Position numbers and translations under genes: made by a program. Below the pieces are notes generated by a model. It made no database searches, was not told the DNA's origin, and saw only the letters and a program-made list of their open reading frames with translations. Below are positions 40,338 to 49,340 of a DNA stretch of 64,000 bases, piece after piece (position 1 is the stretch's first letter; every line of letters starts with the position of its first letter). The stretch lies in NCBI GenBank assembly GCA_900544765.1, contig UQWI01000004.1, forward strand, positions 62,001 through 126,000, in the 5' to 3' direction. This DNA comes from an uncultured Eubacteriales bacterium. Lineage in GTDB: Bacteria > Bacillota > Clostridia > Oscillospirales > Oscillospiraceae.

Positions 40338-41315
40338 ATGTATACCCACATCGAAGACAACATATATACTATACCCGTGCCGCTGCCCAACAACCCGCTC
40401 CGGCAGCTCAATTCGTATGTTATAAAGGGCGAGGGGCGCAACCTGGTCATCGACACGGGCTTCAAGCTCGAGGAGTGCCGCAAGGCCCTGTGCGATGGGC
40501 TGGAGGAGCTGGGGGTGGATATGAACTGCACGGATATTTTCCTCACGCACCTGCACTCCGACCACAGCGGCCTGGCCGCTGAGCTGGCCACGCAGAGCTC
40601 CAAGATATACATAAGCCGCGCAGACGGCGAGCTTTTGACGCTCAGCCTGACCCAGGGCCTGGGCAGGGTGGAGGAGTACCGCAGCTACGGCTTCTCCGAG
40701 AAAGAGCTGGAGAACTTCTGGGAGAACCCGTCGATGAAGTACCGCCAGGAGTCGCCCTTCAGCTTCACCTACGTCGCCGACGGAGACGTGCTGACCTACG
40801 GCGAGCGCAGGCTGGAGGTCATATTCACTCCCGGTCACACCCCTGGCCACGTCTGCCTGTATGACCGCGCGAACAAGGTGATGTTCCTCGGCGATCACGT
40901 CCTTTTCAACATCACGCCCAATATCACCACCTGGCCCTTCTTCGAGGACCCGCTGGGCCACTACGTCCACAGCCTGATGGACATAAGCATATACGACGTG
41001 CGCCTGCCGCTGCCCGCGCACCGCGGCGTAAACGGCACGATGGCCGAGCGCATCGGCACGATAATCGAACACCACGGCGCGCGCATACGCGAGATGCTGG
41101 ACATCCTCACGGAGCGCCCGGGCCTGACGCCCTACGACCTCTCGGGTATGATGACCTGGCGCGTGCATGGCAAGACCAACTCCTGGGCGGACTTCCCGCT
41201 CAACCAGAAGTGGTTCGCCGTCGGCGAGACAGCGGCGCACCTGGACTACCTGCTAAAGCGCGGGAGAGTCCGCCGCGAATTCGACGGAAGATGCTGGCAT
41301 TACAGCGTAGACTGA
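40338..41315 (+). CDS. MBL-fold metallohydrolase
   Basis: 325 residues. Metal motif THLHSDHSGL (about residues 74-83), GHTPGHVCLYD and LGDHVLF are the classic ligands; an added C-terminal helical winged part (about 235-325: REMLDILTERPGLTPYDLSG) resembles the tail of LACTB2-type or YflN-type proteins. Probably a hydrolase of thioesters or phosphodiesters in the cytosol. AGAGAAAG precedes the ATG. The flavodoxin-like gene follows by 40 bases and may be co-transcribed. Confidence 0.9.
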   Translation: MYTHIEDNIYTIPVPLPNNPLRQLNSYVIKGEGRNLVIDTGFKLEECRKALCDGLEELGVDMNCTDIFLTHLHSDHSGLAAELATQSSKIYISRADGELLTLSLTQGLGRVEEYRSYGFSEKELENFWENPSMKYRQESPFSFTYVADGDVLTYGERRLEVIFTPGHTPGHVCLYDRANKVMFLGDHVLFNITPNITTWPFFEDPLGHYVHSLMDISIYDVRLPLPAHRGVNGTMAERIGTIIEHHGARIREMLDILTERPGLTPYDLSGMMTWRVHGKTNSWADFPLNQKWFAVGETAAHLDYLLKRGRVRREFDGRCWHYSVD

Positions 41316-41355
41316 GCGGCAGAGCGCTGCATTTTTACTTATGGAGGTACGGAAT

Positions 41356-41979
41356 ATGAAAGTTATGCTTTTGAACGGCAGCCCTCACGCAAAGGGCAAC
41401 ACCCGCCTCGCGCTCGAGGAGTGCGCCCGCACACTTGCTGAGTGCGGCGTGGAGGCCGAGATAGTAGACATCGGCGACGGCCCGGTGGCCGGGTGCCGCG
41501 CCTGCGGCGCGTGTTCAAGGCTGGGGCGCTGTGTCATTGACGACGGCGTGAACCGGTTTCGAGAAAAGCTCGCCGAAGCCGACGGCCTCATCGTCGGCAC
41601 ACCGGTGTACTACGCCTCGCCCAACGGCTCCGTCATATCTTTCATGGACCGGCTGTTCTTCAGCGGCCCGGCGGAGACCTTCAGGCACAAGCCTGCGGCG
41701 GCCGTTGCGGTTGCGCGCAGGGCGGGTACGGTGTGCAGCTTCGACGTGCTGAACAAGTATTTTACCATACGGGAGATGCCGATAGCCGCGTCCAGCTACT
41801 GGAACGACTGCTTCGGCCAGACGCCGGGTCAGGCCGCGCAGGACGCCGAAGGGCTTCAGACTATGCGCAACCTCGCGCGCAACATGGCCTGGCTGCTCAA
41901 GTGCATAGAGCTGGGCAGGGCCGCCGGCGTGAACCCGCCCGAAAACGAGATGGACGTCGCTACAAACTTCATACGCTGA
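41356..41979 (+). CDS. Flavodoxin-fold NAD(P)H-dependent oxidoreductase
   Basis: 207 residues. FMN-binding loop LLNGSPHAKGNTRLAL at the N-terminus, the ferredoxin-like Cys stretch CRACGACSRLGRCVIDDG (as in iron-sulfur flavoproteins) and the second FMN loop GTPVYYASPNG. It belongs to the iron-sulfur flavoprotein/NADPH FMN reductase group common in anaerobes. ATG with GGAGGT seven bases upstream. Probable role: electron transfer or detoxification. Confidence 0.88.
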   Translation: MKVMLLNGSPHAKGNTRLALEECARTLAECGVEAEIVDIGDGPVAGCRACGACSRLGRCVIDDGVNRFREKLAEADGLIVGTPVYYASPNGSVISFMDRLFFSGPAETFRHKPAAAVAVARRAGTVCSFDVLNKYFTIREMPIAASSYWNDCFGQTPGQAAQDAEGLQTMRNLARNMAWLLKCIELGRAAGVNPPENEMDVATNFIR

Positions 41980-41984
41980 AATGG

Positions 41985-42008
41985 GCGCCCGGGCATCCGG
42001 GCGCTTTT
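41985..42008 (+). terminator. Terminator after the flavodoxin-fold gene
   Basis: GCGCCCGG-GCAT-CCGGGCGC followed by TTTT. Confidence 0.88.
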
Positions 42009-42049
42009 CGCGTAAAAGCGCGTTTACAGGGCCGCGCGGCAATAATAAG

Positions 42050-42078
42050 TTGTATTTGGCACATGGATAAGGTATAAT
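42050..42078 (+). promoter_or_regulatory. Promoter of the aldolase gene
   Basis: TTGTAT (42050-42055), 17-base spacer, perfect TATAAT (42073-42078). Confidence 0.65.
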
Positions 42079-42170
42079 AGCGCCGTAGCGGCGGGTACAA
42101 GCCGTGACGCAGAGAGAAAATGAGATAAACCGGCGCTTCGTGCGTCGCGCAGGATATGGGAGGCCGTACA

Positions 42171-42944
42171 ATGGAAAACCGCGTACTCGAGAAATTCCAC
42201 GCCGGGGACAAGAGCCTCGGAACGTTCACACATATGCTCAGCGCCCCGGCCATCGAGGCGCTGGCTTACACCGGGCTGGACTACGTCATAATCGACATGG
42301 AGCACAGCCCCATCGCGGCCGAGCACGCTGCGGAGCTCGTGGGCGTGGCCTCGGGCGCGGGCCTCGCGCCCTTTGTGCGCGTGGACGCCATACAGCGCAG
42401 CCCCGTGCTGAAGATGCTGGACGTCGGCGCGGCGGGCCTGATAGTGCCCGGCGTCGAGAGCGTGGACGAGGTGAAGAAGCTCGTCGAATACGCGCGCTTT
42501 GCCCCGGTCGGCAACAGGGGCTACTGCCCGAGCCGCGACGGCGGCTGGGGCATGGCCGAGTGCTACGGCGATGGCATGAACGGGTACATGGAGCGCGCAA
42601 ACGCCAACACCCTGCTCCTGCCTCAGTGCGAGACCATGGGCTGCCTTGAGAACATAGACGATATCCTCTCGCTTGACGGCGTGGACGGCATCTTCATCGG
42701 GCCCTTCGACCTCTCCATCGCCCTGGGCATACCCGGCGATTTCGCCAACGAGAGGCACATAAACGCCGTCGCGCACGTCCTGGACGTGTGCCATAAGCAC
42801 GGCAAGCTCTCCGTGATGTTCTGCGGCTCGCCCGAGGCCGCCGCCGGATATTTCAAACAGGGCTTCGACTCCGTCACGATGTCCCTGGACATCTCTGTGC
42901 TCGCCGACGCCTTCACGGACATCGTGAAGCGCTCCATGGCCTGA
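42171..42944 (+). CDS. HpcH/HpaI-family class II aldolase
   Basis: 257 residues of the metal-dependent aldolase family that cleaves 2-keto-3-deoxy acids to pyruvate and an aldehyde. Seen: VIIDMEHSP (metal Glu and His), PFVRVDAIQ with the catalytic Arg, GLIVPGVESVDE, and GIFIGPFDLSIALG. Length and motif order fit garL/rhmA/hpaI relatives. ATG chosen after GGGAGG; a further ATG 15 bases upstream overlaps this site. Single gene with its own promoter and terminator. Confidence 0.9.
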   Translation: MENRVLEKFHAGDKSLGTFTHMLSAPAIEALAYTGLDYVIIDMEHSPIAAEHAAELVGVASGAGLAPFVRVDAIQRSPVLKMLDVGAAGLIVPGVESVDEVKKLVEYARFAPVGNRGYCPSRDGGWGMAECYGDGMNGYMERANANTLLLPQCETMGCLENIDDILSLDGVDGIFIGPFDLSIALGIPGDFANERHINAVAHVLDVCHKHGKLSVMFCGSPEAAAGYFKQGFDSVTMSLDISVLADAFTDIVKRSMA

Positions 42945-42951
42945 ATACAGC

Positions 42952-42982
42952 GGCCCTGCCGTACTGCGCGGCAGGGCCTTTT
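42952..42982 (+). terminator. Terminator after the aldolase gene
   Basis: GGCCCTGCCG/CGGCAGGGCC with TTTT. Confidence 0.9.
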
Positions 42983-43008
42983 CATATTTGCTGAAGGGGA
43001 GGGGACAC

Positions 43009-44526
43009 ATGGTCACAAAGATACGCTCGCTGGGCATACGCGGTATCGGGGGCTACGAGGTGTCGGTGGAGTGCGCCCTGGCTCAGGGCCTGCCCGAGTT
43101 CAACATCGTCGGACTGCCCGACGCCGCGGTCAAGGAGGCGCGCGACCGCGTGCGCTCGGCCATACGCAGCTCGGGACTGAGCTTTCCTGTGTCGCGCCTG
43201 ACGGTCAACCTGGCCCCGGCGGACACGCGCAAGGCCGGTACGACGTATGATTTGCCGGTGCTGCTGGGCATTTTGTCCGCCGCCGGGAACATCAGGCAGC
43301 CGCCGGACAGCTGCGCATTCATCGGCGAGCTCTCGCTGGGCGGGGATTTGCGCCCGGTTCGGGGCGCGCTGCCGATGGCGCTTGCGGCCGCGCGCGCCGG
43401 GGTGAAGCAGCTCTTCGTGCCCGAGGAAAACGCCGGTGAAGCGGCCTTCGCCGACGGCCTCGAGGTCTACGGTGTGAAGAGCGTGTCCCAGCTGCTGCAA
43501 TACCTGCGCGGCCAGATAGAGCTTGAGCCCACCGCCGCGCCGGACATAGAGTCGGTGCGCGTGCCGGGGCCGGACTTCTCGGAGGTCAAGGGCCAGGCGA
43601 ACGTGAAGCGCGCTCTCGAGGTCGCCGCTGCGGGCGGGCACAATGTGCTGATGATAGGCCCGCCGGGCGCGGGCAAGAGCATGCTCGCCAAGCGCATACC
43701 ATCCATCCTGCCGGACATGAGCCGCGCCGAAATGCTGCAAACCACCGAGATACACTCCGTGGCCGGACTGACCGGCAGCACGCGGCCCGTCGTGACAGAG
43801 AGGCCCTTCCGCTCGCCGCACCACACCATATCCGCCGCCGCGCTCGCGGGCGGCTCACAGCTGCAGCCGGGCGAATTGAGCCTCGCCAACAACGGCATCC
43901 TGTTCATGGACGAGCTGCCGGAGTTCCACCGCGACGTGCGCGAGGCGCTCAGGCAGCCGCTTGAGGACGGGGTGGTGACCGTGTCGCGCGCGGCGGGGAC
44001 GGTGACCTACCCGAGCCGCTTCATGCTCGTGTGCGCGATGAACCCCTGCCGCTGCGGCTGGTACGGACACCCGACGCGGCGCTGCACCTGCTCACCCACG
44101 GAGCTCAAGCGCTACCGCGCCCGCGTCTCCGGCCCGCTGCTCGACCGTATCGACATCGCCGTCGAGGTGCCTGCGCTCGAGTATACGGAGCTCTCCGGCA
44201 AGGCGGAGGCGGAGCCCTCGCGCGAGATAAAAAAGCGCGTGGACGCCGCGCGTAGGATTCAGCGCGGCCGCCTGGCGGGTACGGGCGTGGACTGCAACGC
44301 GCACATGGGCCCGCGCGAAATGGAGCGCTGCTGCGCGCTCTCGTCCGAGTGCTCGGCGCTGATGGAGCAGGCGTACAAGGCCATGGGCCTCACTGCGCGC
44401 AGCTATGACCGCATCCTCCGCGTCGCGCGCACGATAGCCGACCTCGCGGGCAGCGCGGACATACGGCCCGCCCACCTCGCCGAGGCCATCCAGTACCGTT
44501 CCGTGGACCTGGACACCGAGGAGTAG
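43009..44526 (+). CDS. YifB/ComM-family Mg-chelatase-like ATPase
   Basis: 505 residues. N-terminal Lon-like S5 domain (VECALAQGLPEFNIVGLPDA), then an AAA+ domain with Walker A GPPGAGKSM (about residue 222), Walker B GILFMDELPEF, and a C-terminal helical part with CNAHMGPREM. ComM helicases help branch migration during natural transformation; in Clostridia the family is widespread and less certain. ATG chosen after GGGGAGGGG; TTG upstream ignored. Stands alone. Confidence 0.92.
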   Translation: MVTKIRSLGIRGIGGYEVSVECALAQGLPEFNIVGLPDAAVKEARDRVRSAIRSSGLSFPVSRLTVNLAPADTRKAGTTYDLPVLLGILSAAGNIRQPPDSCAFIGELSLGGDLRPVRGALPMALAAARAGVKQLFVPEENAGEAAFADGLEVYGVKSVSQLLQYLRGQIELEPTAAPDIESVRVPGPDFSEVKGQANVKRALEVAAAGGHNVLMIGPPGAGKSMLAKRIPSILPDMSRAEMLQTTEIHSVAGLTGSTRPVVTERPFRSPHHTISAAALAGGSQLQPGELSLANNGILFMDELPEFHRDVREALRQPLEDGVVTVSRAAGTVTYPSRFMLVCAMNPCRCGWYGHPTRRCTCSPTELKRYRARVSGPLLDRIDIAVEVPALEYTELSGKAEAEPSREIKKRVDAARRIQRGRLAGTGVDCNAHMGPREMERCCALSSECSALMEQAYKAMGLTARSYDRILRVARTIADLAGSADIRPAHLAEAIQYRSVDLDTEE

Positions 44527-44817
44527 GACGAGCATTCTTGCGCGGAACAGGCGGGCCGCTCTCTTGCCAGGCTAGGGTTTTCACCCATAATCAGACAGAC
44601 AGGATAAATCTGTCCTTTTCTGCTGCTCGGAATTTAATAACGCCGGAATTGGGCGCGCTGCGTAAAAGAATTGCCTCGTCAAGCGGCGTGGCGGTGTTTG
44701 ACATTGCTGGGAATGAGTACGATGTGCAAATTGCCGGTATCCTCCATCTGTCCCTTTAACCGGATGTGTGCGTGCGTGCGTTTTGACAAGACAGGACGCT
44801 TTGCCGCCGGACATGCC

Positions 44818-44846
44818 TTGCATTACGGGCAACAGTGTGTCATAAT
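44818..44846 (+). promoter_or_regulatory. Promoter of the SLH protein gene
   Basis: TTGCAT (44818-44823), 17-base spacer, CATAAT (44841-44846). Confidence 0.55.
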
Positions 44847-44875
44847 GAACAGTACAAGCGAAAACCGTAAAAGTC

Positions 44876-44914
44876 AAAGGGCATATGCCCTTTCGCTGCG
44901 TGCACACGCAGCGA
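44876..44914 (+). promoter_or_regulatory. Two back-to-back perfect palindromes in the leader
   Basis: AAAGGGCATATGCCCTTT (44876-44893) is an 18-base perfect palindrome. It is followed, sharing one base, by TCGCTGCGTG-CA-CACGCAGCGA (44893-44914). The ribosome site GGAGGAGG starts nine bases later. No T tract, so not a terminator; likely an RNA-stability or translation-control element. Confidence 0.55.
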
Positions 44915-44937
44915 TATCCCTTGGAGGAGGATGATTT

Positions 44938-47514
44938 ATGAGGAAATTTACAAGTGTGCTGTTGGCGCTTGTGCTGTGCGCGGCTCTGGACGTCGTAGCA
45001 GCCGCGGCAGACACTTCTGACGCCGGAGAGGCGTCCACGCCCACACAGGGCGCCGGGCTGAGTGAGCCGGAGGGCCTCGGAGACGGTTCCGCCGCGCTGC
45101 AGGTCACTGAAAACGGAAAGGAATATGTGATTGGCTTCACCCTCGGCGAGGGCGAAACGAGGACGATCATGCGGCAGTCCTATGAGGGGTACTACTGGCG
45201 CGACATTTCCGGGCAGCCGAACACGAACAACCCGCGGGACAAGCGCCTTGACGCCGCAGTGGCCGCGGCTGAGATCGTTTCAGACGGCAGCGGAGAGCAC
45301 TATGAGTTCGACGGACTGCCCTTGAGCGTAAACGTGCTCAGCATGGAGCTGCGCTATGTATCTGGCGATGGTGACAGCCAAAATAATCCTTACAGCTTCA
45401 GTGGGGATGACGACGTCACGCAGCTGAGTGCCGTCGACGGCAATAGCGCCGAGGTATATCTTAAGCAGGGCTACGCCACAGACGCCCAGGTCGTGGCGAA
45501 TGTCGAGGTGAGAAATAACGGCGAGGTGCTGAAAACCGGCTACGTTGCGCTGAAGCTTAGCGGCTACCGCATCCATGAGGCCACCGTGGAGTGCGAGGCT
45601 GGCGCCAGTGCGGATGAGATCACTGCCGCTATTATGGCGGCGGTTAATAAAGCCCCGTCCAAAACGGAGGACGCGCCGGGCAGGGGTACGATACACGTTG
45701 TGCTAAAGGGCGATCGGTACGAAGGAACCATACAGATCCCCGCCAACATAATGCAAACGAAGGGCGACTATGAGATACGCTTTGAGCCCGCGAGCGCTAC
45801 CGGCCGCGCGACGATAGTTGGCGGCGTGGTTTGCAACAACTCCCAGGTGTCCTTCTATAACATGGACTTTGTTGCGCCGGAGGGCGAGAAAGAGAGCAGG
45901 GCGATATACGATGGCATAAGCTGGGCTGTGAACTGCACCTTCCGCGGATACGCCGTGGCCATGGATGCCGGCGAAGGTGACATTAATGGTATGGGCGCGA
46001 ATTACAGCGTGTTCTATGAAAACGATACAGCCATAAGCTCGGGCAACCTTACAAACGGGCTGACCGGCTGTGTCTTTATCAACAACGATACAGCTGTGCT
46101 GGTTCCCGGCCTGATAGAAGACCTTGCGCCTTTCTACTACCGCATAGCCGAAAACAACTTTGTGAACAATGACGTCGACTTCGATGTGCGCTGCGCCGGC
46201 ACGTTCTACTTCTACCGCAACTACTATGGGCGAGTGAAGAACAATGCGTCCATGACCTCCGCTGAGATTCTCGAAGCTCTGCGGTATGTCAGCTCGAAGG
46301 ATATACTGAGCCAGCCGCCGAAGGTGAACATAGATGATCACAGCGAGACGAAGGTCGTTACCAACCCCAGGTGGAAAGACCCTGCGGAGCTGGACGCGGG
46401 AGTTCCCTCACTTTCGTCTGGCAGCTCCGGGTCGTCGACTAACTCTGCTCCAATGGCGCTCACTGCACCTGTGGAGCAGCCGGAAAACTATCTCACCGCA
46501 GATTGGGAGCGGGCGACCGAAATAGTCGCCGGAGAGACAAACCTGACAATATCTGCCGTGGCTTTCGCCTCGGCTTCGACGGAGGAACGTATAATAAGCG
46601 TGGTCAGTTACGACGCTAGTACAGGTGCAACCACCACACTGGCCGAGTGGAATTTCGGCACTGCGGCGCACACCGAGCTCGCGGAGAGCAGCGCCGTCTT
46701 TGACGCATCGCTCTCTGTGACGCGCAGCGAAACTGACGGCAGCGTGACTGTAACGCTCAACGCAGAGAACGAGCTTCTTGCAGTGCTTAAACCCACGCTG
46801 ACCGTGCCAGATGCTTCAGGCGGCGTGGAGCACAATGGCACAGGTGTGGTATCGAGCAGCGGCGAAAACGACTCTGTGAGCTTTACCGTGTCCGACGGCG
46901 GTAGCTACGAGATTTCCGAAGCAAACGAGGAAATAACTGAGACTCCCGAGATACCTGAAACGCCGTCCTTGCCCAGTGCTCCGGTTACGCCACCTGCGTT
47001 CGGAGAGGATGTAATGGAGCCTCTGCCCTTCACCGACGTGGCCGAGGGCGACTGGTTCTATGACTACGTGGAGTATGTGTATGAAAACGGCCTGATGGAC
47101 GGCACGTCGGGAACGATGTTCGAGCCTGACGCCAATATGACCCGTGCTATGGTCTGGGCTATCCTCGCCCGTGTCGACGGCGAGACGGTCACGGGTGCGA
47201 ACTGGGCCGATACGGCGCGCGAGTGGGCGGTGACGAACGGCGTGAGCGACGGCGAGAACGCCAGCGGCTATGTCACCCGTGAGCAGCTTGCGACCATGCT
47301 CTGGCGCTACGCCGGGGAGCCGGAGACCGACGGCAGCGGCGTGGGCGTCTTTGACGACGGTGAGACAGTGAGCGTGTGGGCGTTTGACGCGATGAGCTGG
47401 GCGCTGAACAACGGCGTCATCACCGGCGTGAGTGACGACGCGCTCCTGCCCGCAAACACCGCCACCCGCGCGCAGTGCGCCGCAATGCTGATGCGGTTTG
47501 TTGAGAACATCTGA
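44938..47514 (+). CDS. SLH-domain cell-surface protein
   Basis: 858 residues. Signal peptide (about 1-24). The middle (about 200-480) has short repeats with Asn/Asp turns (for example VSFYNMDFVAPEGE, YSVFYENDTAISSG, GCVFINNDTAVLV) that look like a right-handed beta-helix, then a Ser/Thr/Pro linker. Three SLH domains end the protein (FTDVAEGDWFYDYVEYVYEN, NWADTAREWAVTNGVSDG, VWAFDAMSWALNNGVITG) and bind pyruvylated wall polymers. Such proteins coat or bind the envelope. GGAGGAGG ribosome site; strong terminator follows. Probably well expressed. What the helix binds is unknown. Confidence 0.9.
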   Translation: MRKFTSVLLALVLCAALDVVAAAADTSDAGEASTPTQGAGLSEPEGLGDGSAALQVTENGKEYVIGFTLGEGETRTIMRQSYEGYYWRDISGQPNTNNPRDKRLDAAVAAAEIVSDGSGEHYEFDGLPLSVNVLSMELRYVSGDGDSQNNPYSFSGDDDVTQLSAVDGNSAEVYLKQGYATDAQVVANVEVRNNGEVLKTGYVALKLSGYRIHEATVECEAGASADEITAAIMAAVNKAPSKTEDAPGRGTIHVVLKGDRYEGTIQIPANIMQTKGDYEIRFEPASATGRATIVGGVVCNNSQVSFYNMDFVAPEGEKESRAIYDGISWAVNCTFRGYAVAMDAGEGDINGMGANYSVFYENDTAISSGNLTNGLTGCVFINNDTAVLVPGLIEDLAPFYYRIAENNFVNNDVDFDVRCAGTFYFYRNYYGRVKNNASMTSAEILEALRYVSSKDILSQPPKVNIDDHSETKVVTNPRWKDPAELDAGVPSLSSGSSGSSTNSAPMALTAPVEQPENYLTADWERATEIVAGETNLTISAVAFASASTEERIISVVSYDASTGATTTLAEWNFGTAAHTELAESSAVFDASLSVTRSETDGSVTVTLNAENELLAVLKPTLTVPDASGGVEHNGTGVVSSSGENDSVSFTVSDGGSYEISEANEEITETPEIPETPSLPSAPVTPPAFGEDVMEPLPFTDVAEGDWFYDYVEYVYENGLMDGTSGTMFEPDANMTRAMVWAILARVDGETVTGANWADTAREWAVTNGVSDGENASGYVTREQLATMLWRYAGEPETDGSGVGVFDDGETVSVWAFDAMSWALNNGVITGVSDDALLPANTATRAQCAAMLMRFVENI

Positions 47515-47523
47515 ATACACAGC

Positions 47524-47555
47524 AAAGCGCCCGGGAAGCCTCCCGGGCGCTTTTT
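47524..47555. terminator. Bidirectional terminator
   Basis: AAAGCGCCCGGGA-AGCC-TCCCGGGCGCTTT, followed by TT, between convergent genes. Confidence 0.92.
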
Positions 47556-47557
47556 GT

Positions 47558-48463
47558 TTATGCCGCGCGGATTATCTCCGCGCCGTCGGAGTGCAGGGTG
47601 ATGTCCCCGTCCCTGTCCGTGCGCAGGAGCAGTATCCCGCGCTCGCCGCAGAGCTCCACTACCTCATCGTGTGGGTGGCCGTAGGAGTTGTCGAGGCCGC
47701 AGCTTGCGACGGCGACCTCCGGCGAGGTCAGGCGCAGCACTTCCTCGTCCGTGGAAGTGCTGCTGCCGTGATGGCCGAGCTTGAGCACGTCGCAATTGAG
47801 CGAGTACCCGCCGACGTAGGCGCAGTCGAGCAGCGGCTCCGCGCCGATGTCGCCGGTGAAGAGGAAACTGTCGTCGCCGTAGTCGAGGCGCACGACGAGG
47901 CTCGAGTCGTTCACGTCGCCGTTCCAGTCGTCCACCGGGCCGATGAACTCGAACACAGCCGAGCCGAGCGTGAACTCGCTGCCCGGCTCCGGTACCGTGA
48001 TAGCGAGGCCGAGCTCCGCCGCCGTGTCCTCAAAGCGGGTAAAGGTGCCGGAGGAGTCAAACTCCGTGTAGGGCGCGAAGAGCATGCCGACCTCGTAGTT
48101 TTCGAGTATGTAGTCCAGGCCGCCGCAGTGGTCCTCGTGAGCGTGCGTACACACGACGTAGTCGAGCTGCGTGACCCCGATGCTGTCCAGGTACGAGGCG
48201 ACAACCTCGCCCTGGCCCGGTACGCCCGCGTCAATCAGCAGGGTTTCGCCCTCGCAGTAGGCAAGGGTGCTGTCGCCCTGTCCCACGTCTATGAATGTGA
48301 CGTATACGCCCTCGCCGGGCAGCGGCGTCGCCGCCGGGGTAAGGCGCACGTTGTCGAACCAGCCCAGCTGCGCGCCGCCTGCAATAAGCGCAGCGGCGAG
48401 TATGGCCAGCAGTGTGCCGAGCGCGCTCTTGGGCGCGCCGCGGCGGCGTTTCCGTGCCGCCAT
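47558..48463 (-). CDS. ComEC/Rec2-type MBL-fold hydrolase (secreted or membrane-anchored)
   Basis: 301 residues. A basic N-terminus and one membrane helix (about 13-33), then an extracytoplasmic metallo-beta-lactamase domain with the ComEC pattern FIDVGQGDSTL, CTHAHEDHCGGLDYIL and LKLGHHGSSTSTDEE. The multi-helix channel part of ComEC is absent. These free-standing proteins are thought to be nucleases or phosphodiesterases. The short ComEA-like gene at 5024 is far away. Probably co-transcribed after ispE (20 bases gap). Confidence 0.88.
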   Translation of the reverse strand: MAARKRRRGAPKSALGTLLAILAAALIAGGAQLGWFDNVRLTPAATPLPGEGVYVTFIDVGQGDSTLAYCEGETLLIDAGVPGQGEVVASYLDSIGVTQLDYVVCTHAHEDHCGGLDYILENYEVGMLFAPYTEFDSSGTFTRFEDTAAELGLAITVPEPGSEFTLGSAVFEFIGPVDDWNGDVNDSSLVVRLDYGDDSFLFTGDIGAEPLLDCAYVGGYSLNCDVLKLGHHGSSTSTDEEVLRLTSPEVAVASCGLDNSYGHPHDEVVELCGERGILLLRTDRDGDITLHSDGAEIIRAA

Positions 48464-48482
48464 GTTTACCTCCTTTGCCGCG

Positions 48483-49340
48483 TCATTCCGCAGCCGCCAG
48501 GAACACCTCCCGGCAGTTGGCCTTGACCTCGGAATATGCCGCGCGGGCGCTCGCCTCGTCGGGGAAGAGGCCGAACACCGCGCTGCCCGAGCCCGACATC
48601 GCCGCGCCCAGCGCGCCGCTGTCGAGCAGCTGGAATTTCAGGGAATTCACTGTCCTGGACGCGCGCGCGTCGAGCACGTCCTCGAACACGTTGTACATGC
48701 GCTGCGCCACGCCGCGCACGTCTCCGCGCGTGATGGCGTCTATTATCCCGTTCGTGTCGGGGTGGCAGCGGCTGCGCCGCGCGTCGATGCGCCCGAAGAG
48801 CTCGGGCGTCGAGCAGGAGAAGTGCGGCATGCATATGACGACATGCGTGCGCGGCAGCGCGGGCAGCGCGGTGAGCTTTTCGCCGCGGCCCTCGGCCAGG
48901 GCGGCTCCGCCCATGAGGCAGTACGGCACGTCGCTGCCCGCCTCCATTGCGGCGGCGTAGAGGCGCTCGTCGTCCAGCGCGCCGCCGTTCAGCTCGTTGA
49001 GCGCGCGCAGTACCGCCGCAGCGTCGGACGAGCCGCCGCCCAGCCCTGCGCAGACGGGTATGCGCTTGGTTATTTTAATGTGTGCGCCGCCCTCGCGCCC
49101 CAGCGCGGCGTAATAGGCGCGCGCCGCCTTGACGGCCACGTTTTTGTCGCCGGTGGGTATATATGTCCGGTTCGTGTGCGCGACGTAGTCCCCGGCGCTC
49201 GCCTCCTCCACCGTCACATCGTCCGCGAGCGAGCAGCTCAGCATGACCATGCGCAGGTCGTGGAAGCCGTCGGGCCGCTTGCCCAGCACGTCGAGCGAGA
49301 GATTCAGTTTGGCCCTCGCGGGCACCGTGACCGCGCTCAT
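48483..49340 (-). CDS. ispE: 4-(cytidine 5'-diphospho)-2-C-methyl-D-erythritol kinase
   Basis: 285 residues of the GHMP kinase superfamily; phosphorylates CDP-methylerythritol in the MEP route to isoprenoids. Motifs: VPARAKLNLSLDVLGKRPDG at the N-terminus, PVCAGLGGGSSDAAAVLRAL (ATP loop, about residues 92-111) and SGSGSAVFGLFPD. The start overlaps the phosphoglycerate mutase stop by four bases, so the two are coupled. Confidence 0.95.
   Translation of the reverse strand: MSAVTVPARAKLNLSLDVLGKRPDGFHDLRMVMLSCSLADDVTVEEASAGDYVAHTNRTYIPTGDKNVAVKAARAYYAALGREGGAHIKITKRIPVCAGLGGGSSDAAAVLRALNELNGGALDDERLYAAAMEAGSDVPYCLMGGAALAEGRGEKLTALPALPRTHVVICMPHFSCSTPELFGRIDARRSRCHPDTNGIIDAITRGDVRGVAQRMYNVFEDVLDARASRTVNSLKFQLLDSGALGAAMSGSGSAVFGLFPDEASARAAYSEVKANCREVFLAAAE

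Larger units (their letters stand above)
44527..44937. other. Long leader region of the SLH protein gene
   Basis: No gene is supported; the small frames lack ribosome sites. It holds a promoter-like pair at 44818-44846 and two adjoining palindromes at 44876-44914 just before the ribosome site of the SLH protein gene. Confidence 0.5.

Noticed and set aside
5024..48463. Competence system from ComEA-like, ComEC-like and YifB/ComM genes
   Set aside because: The three genes are scattered, ComEA lacks SLBB, the ComEC-like protein lacks the channel part and no pilus genes are present. Each exists in non-competent Clostridia.
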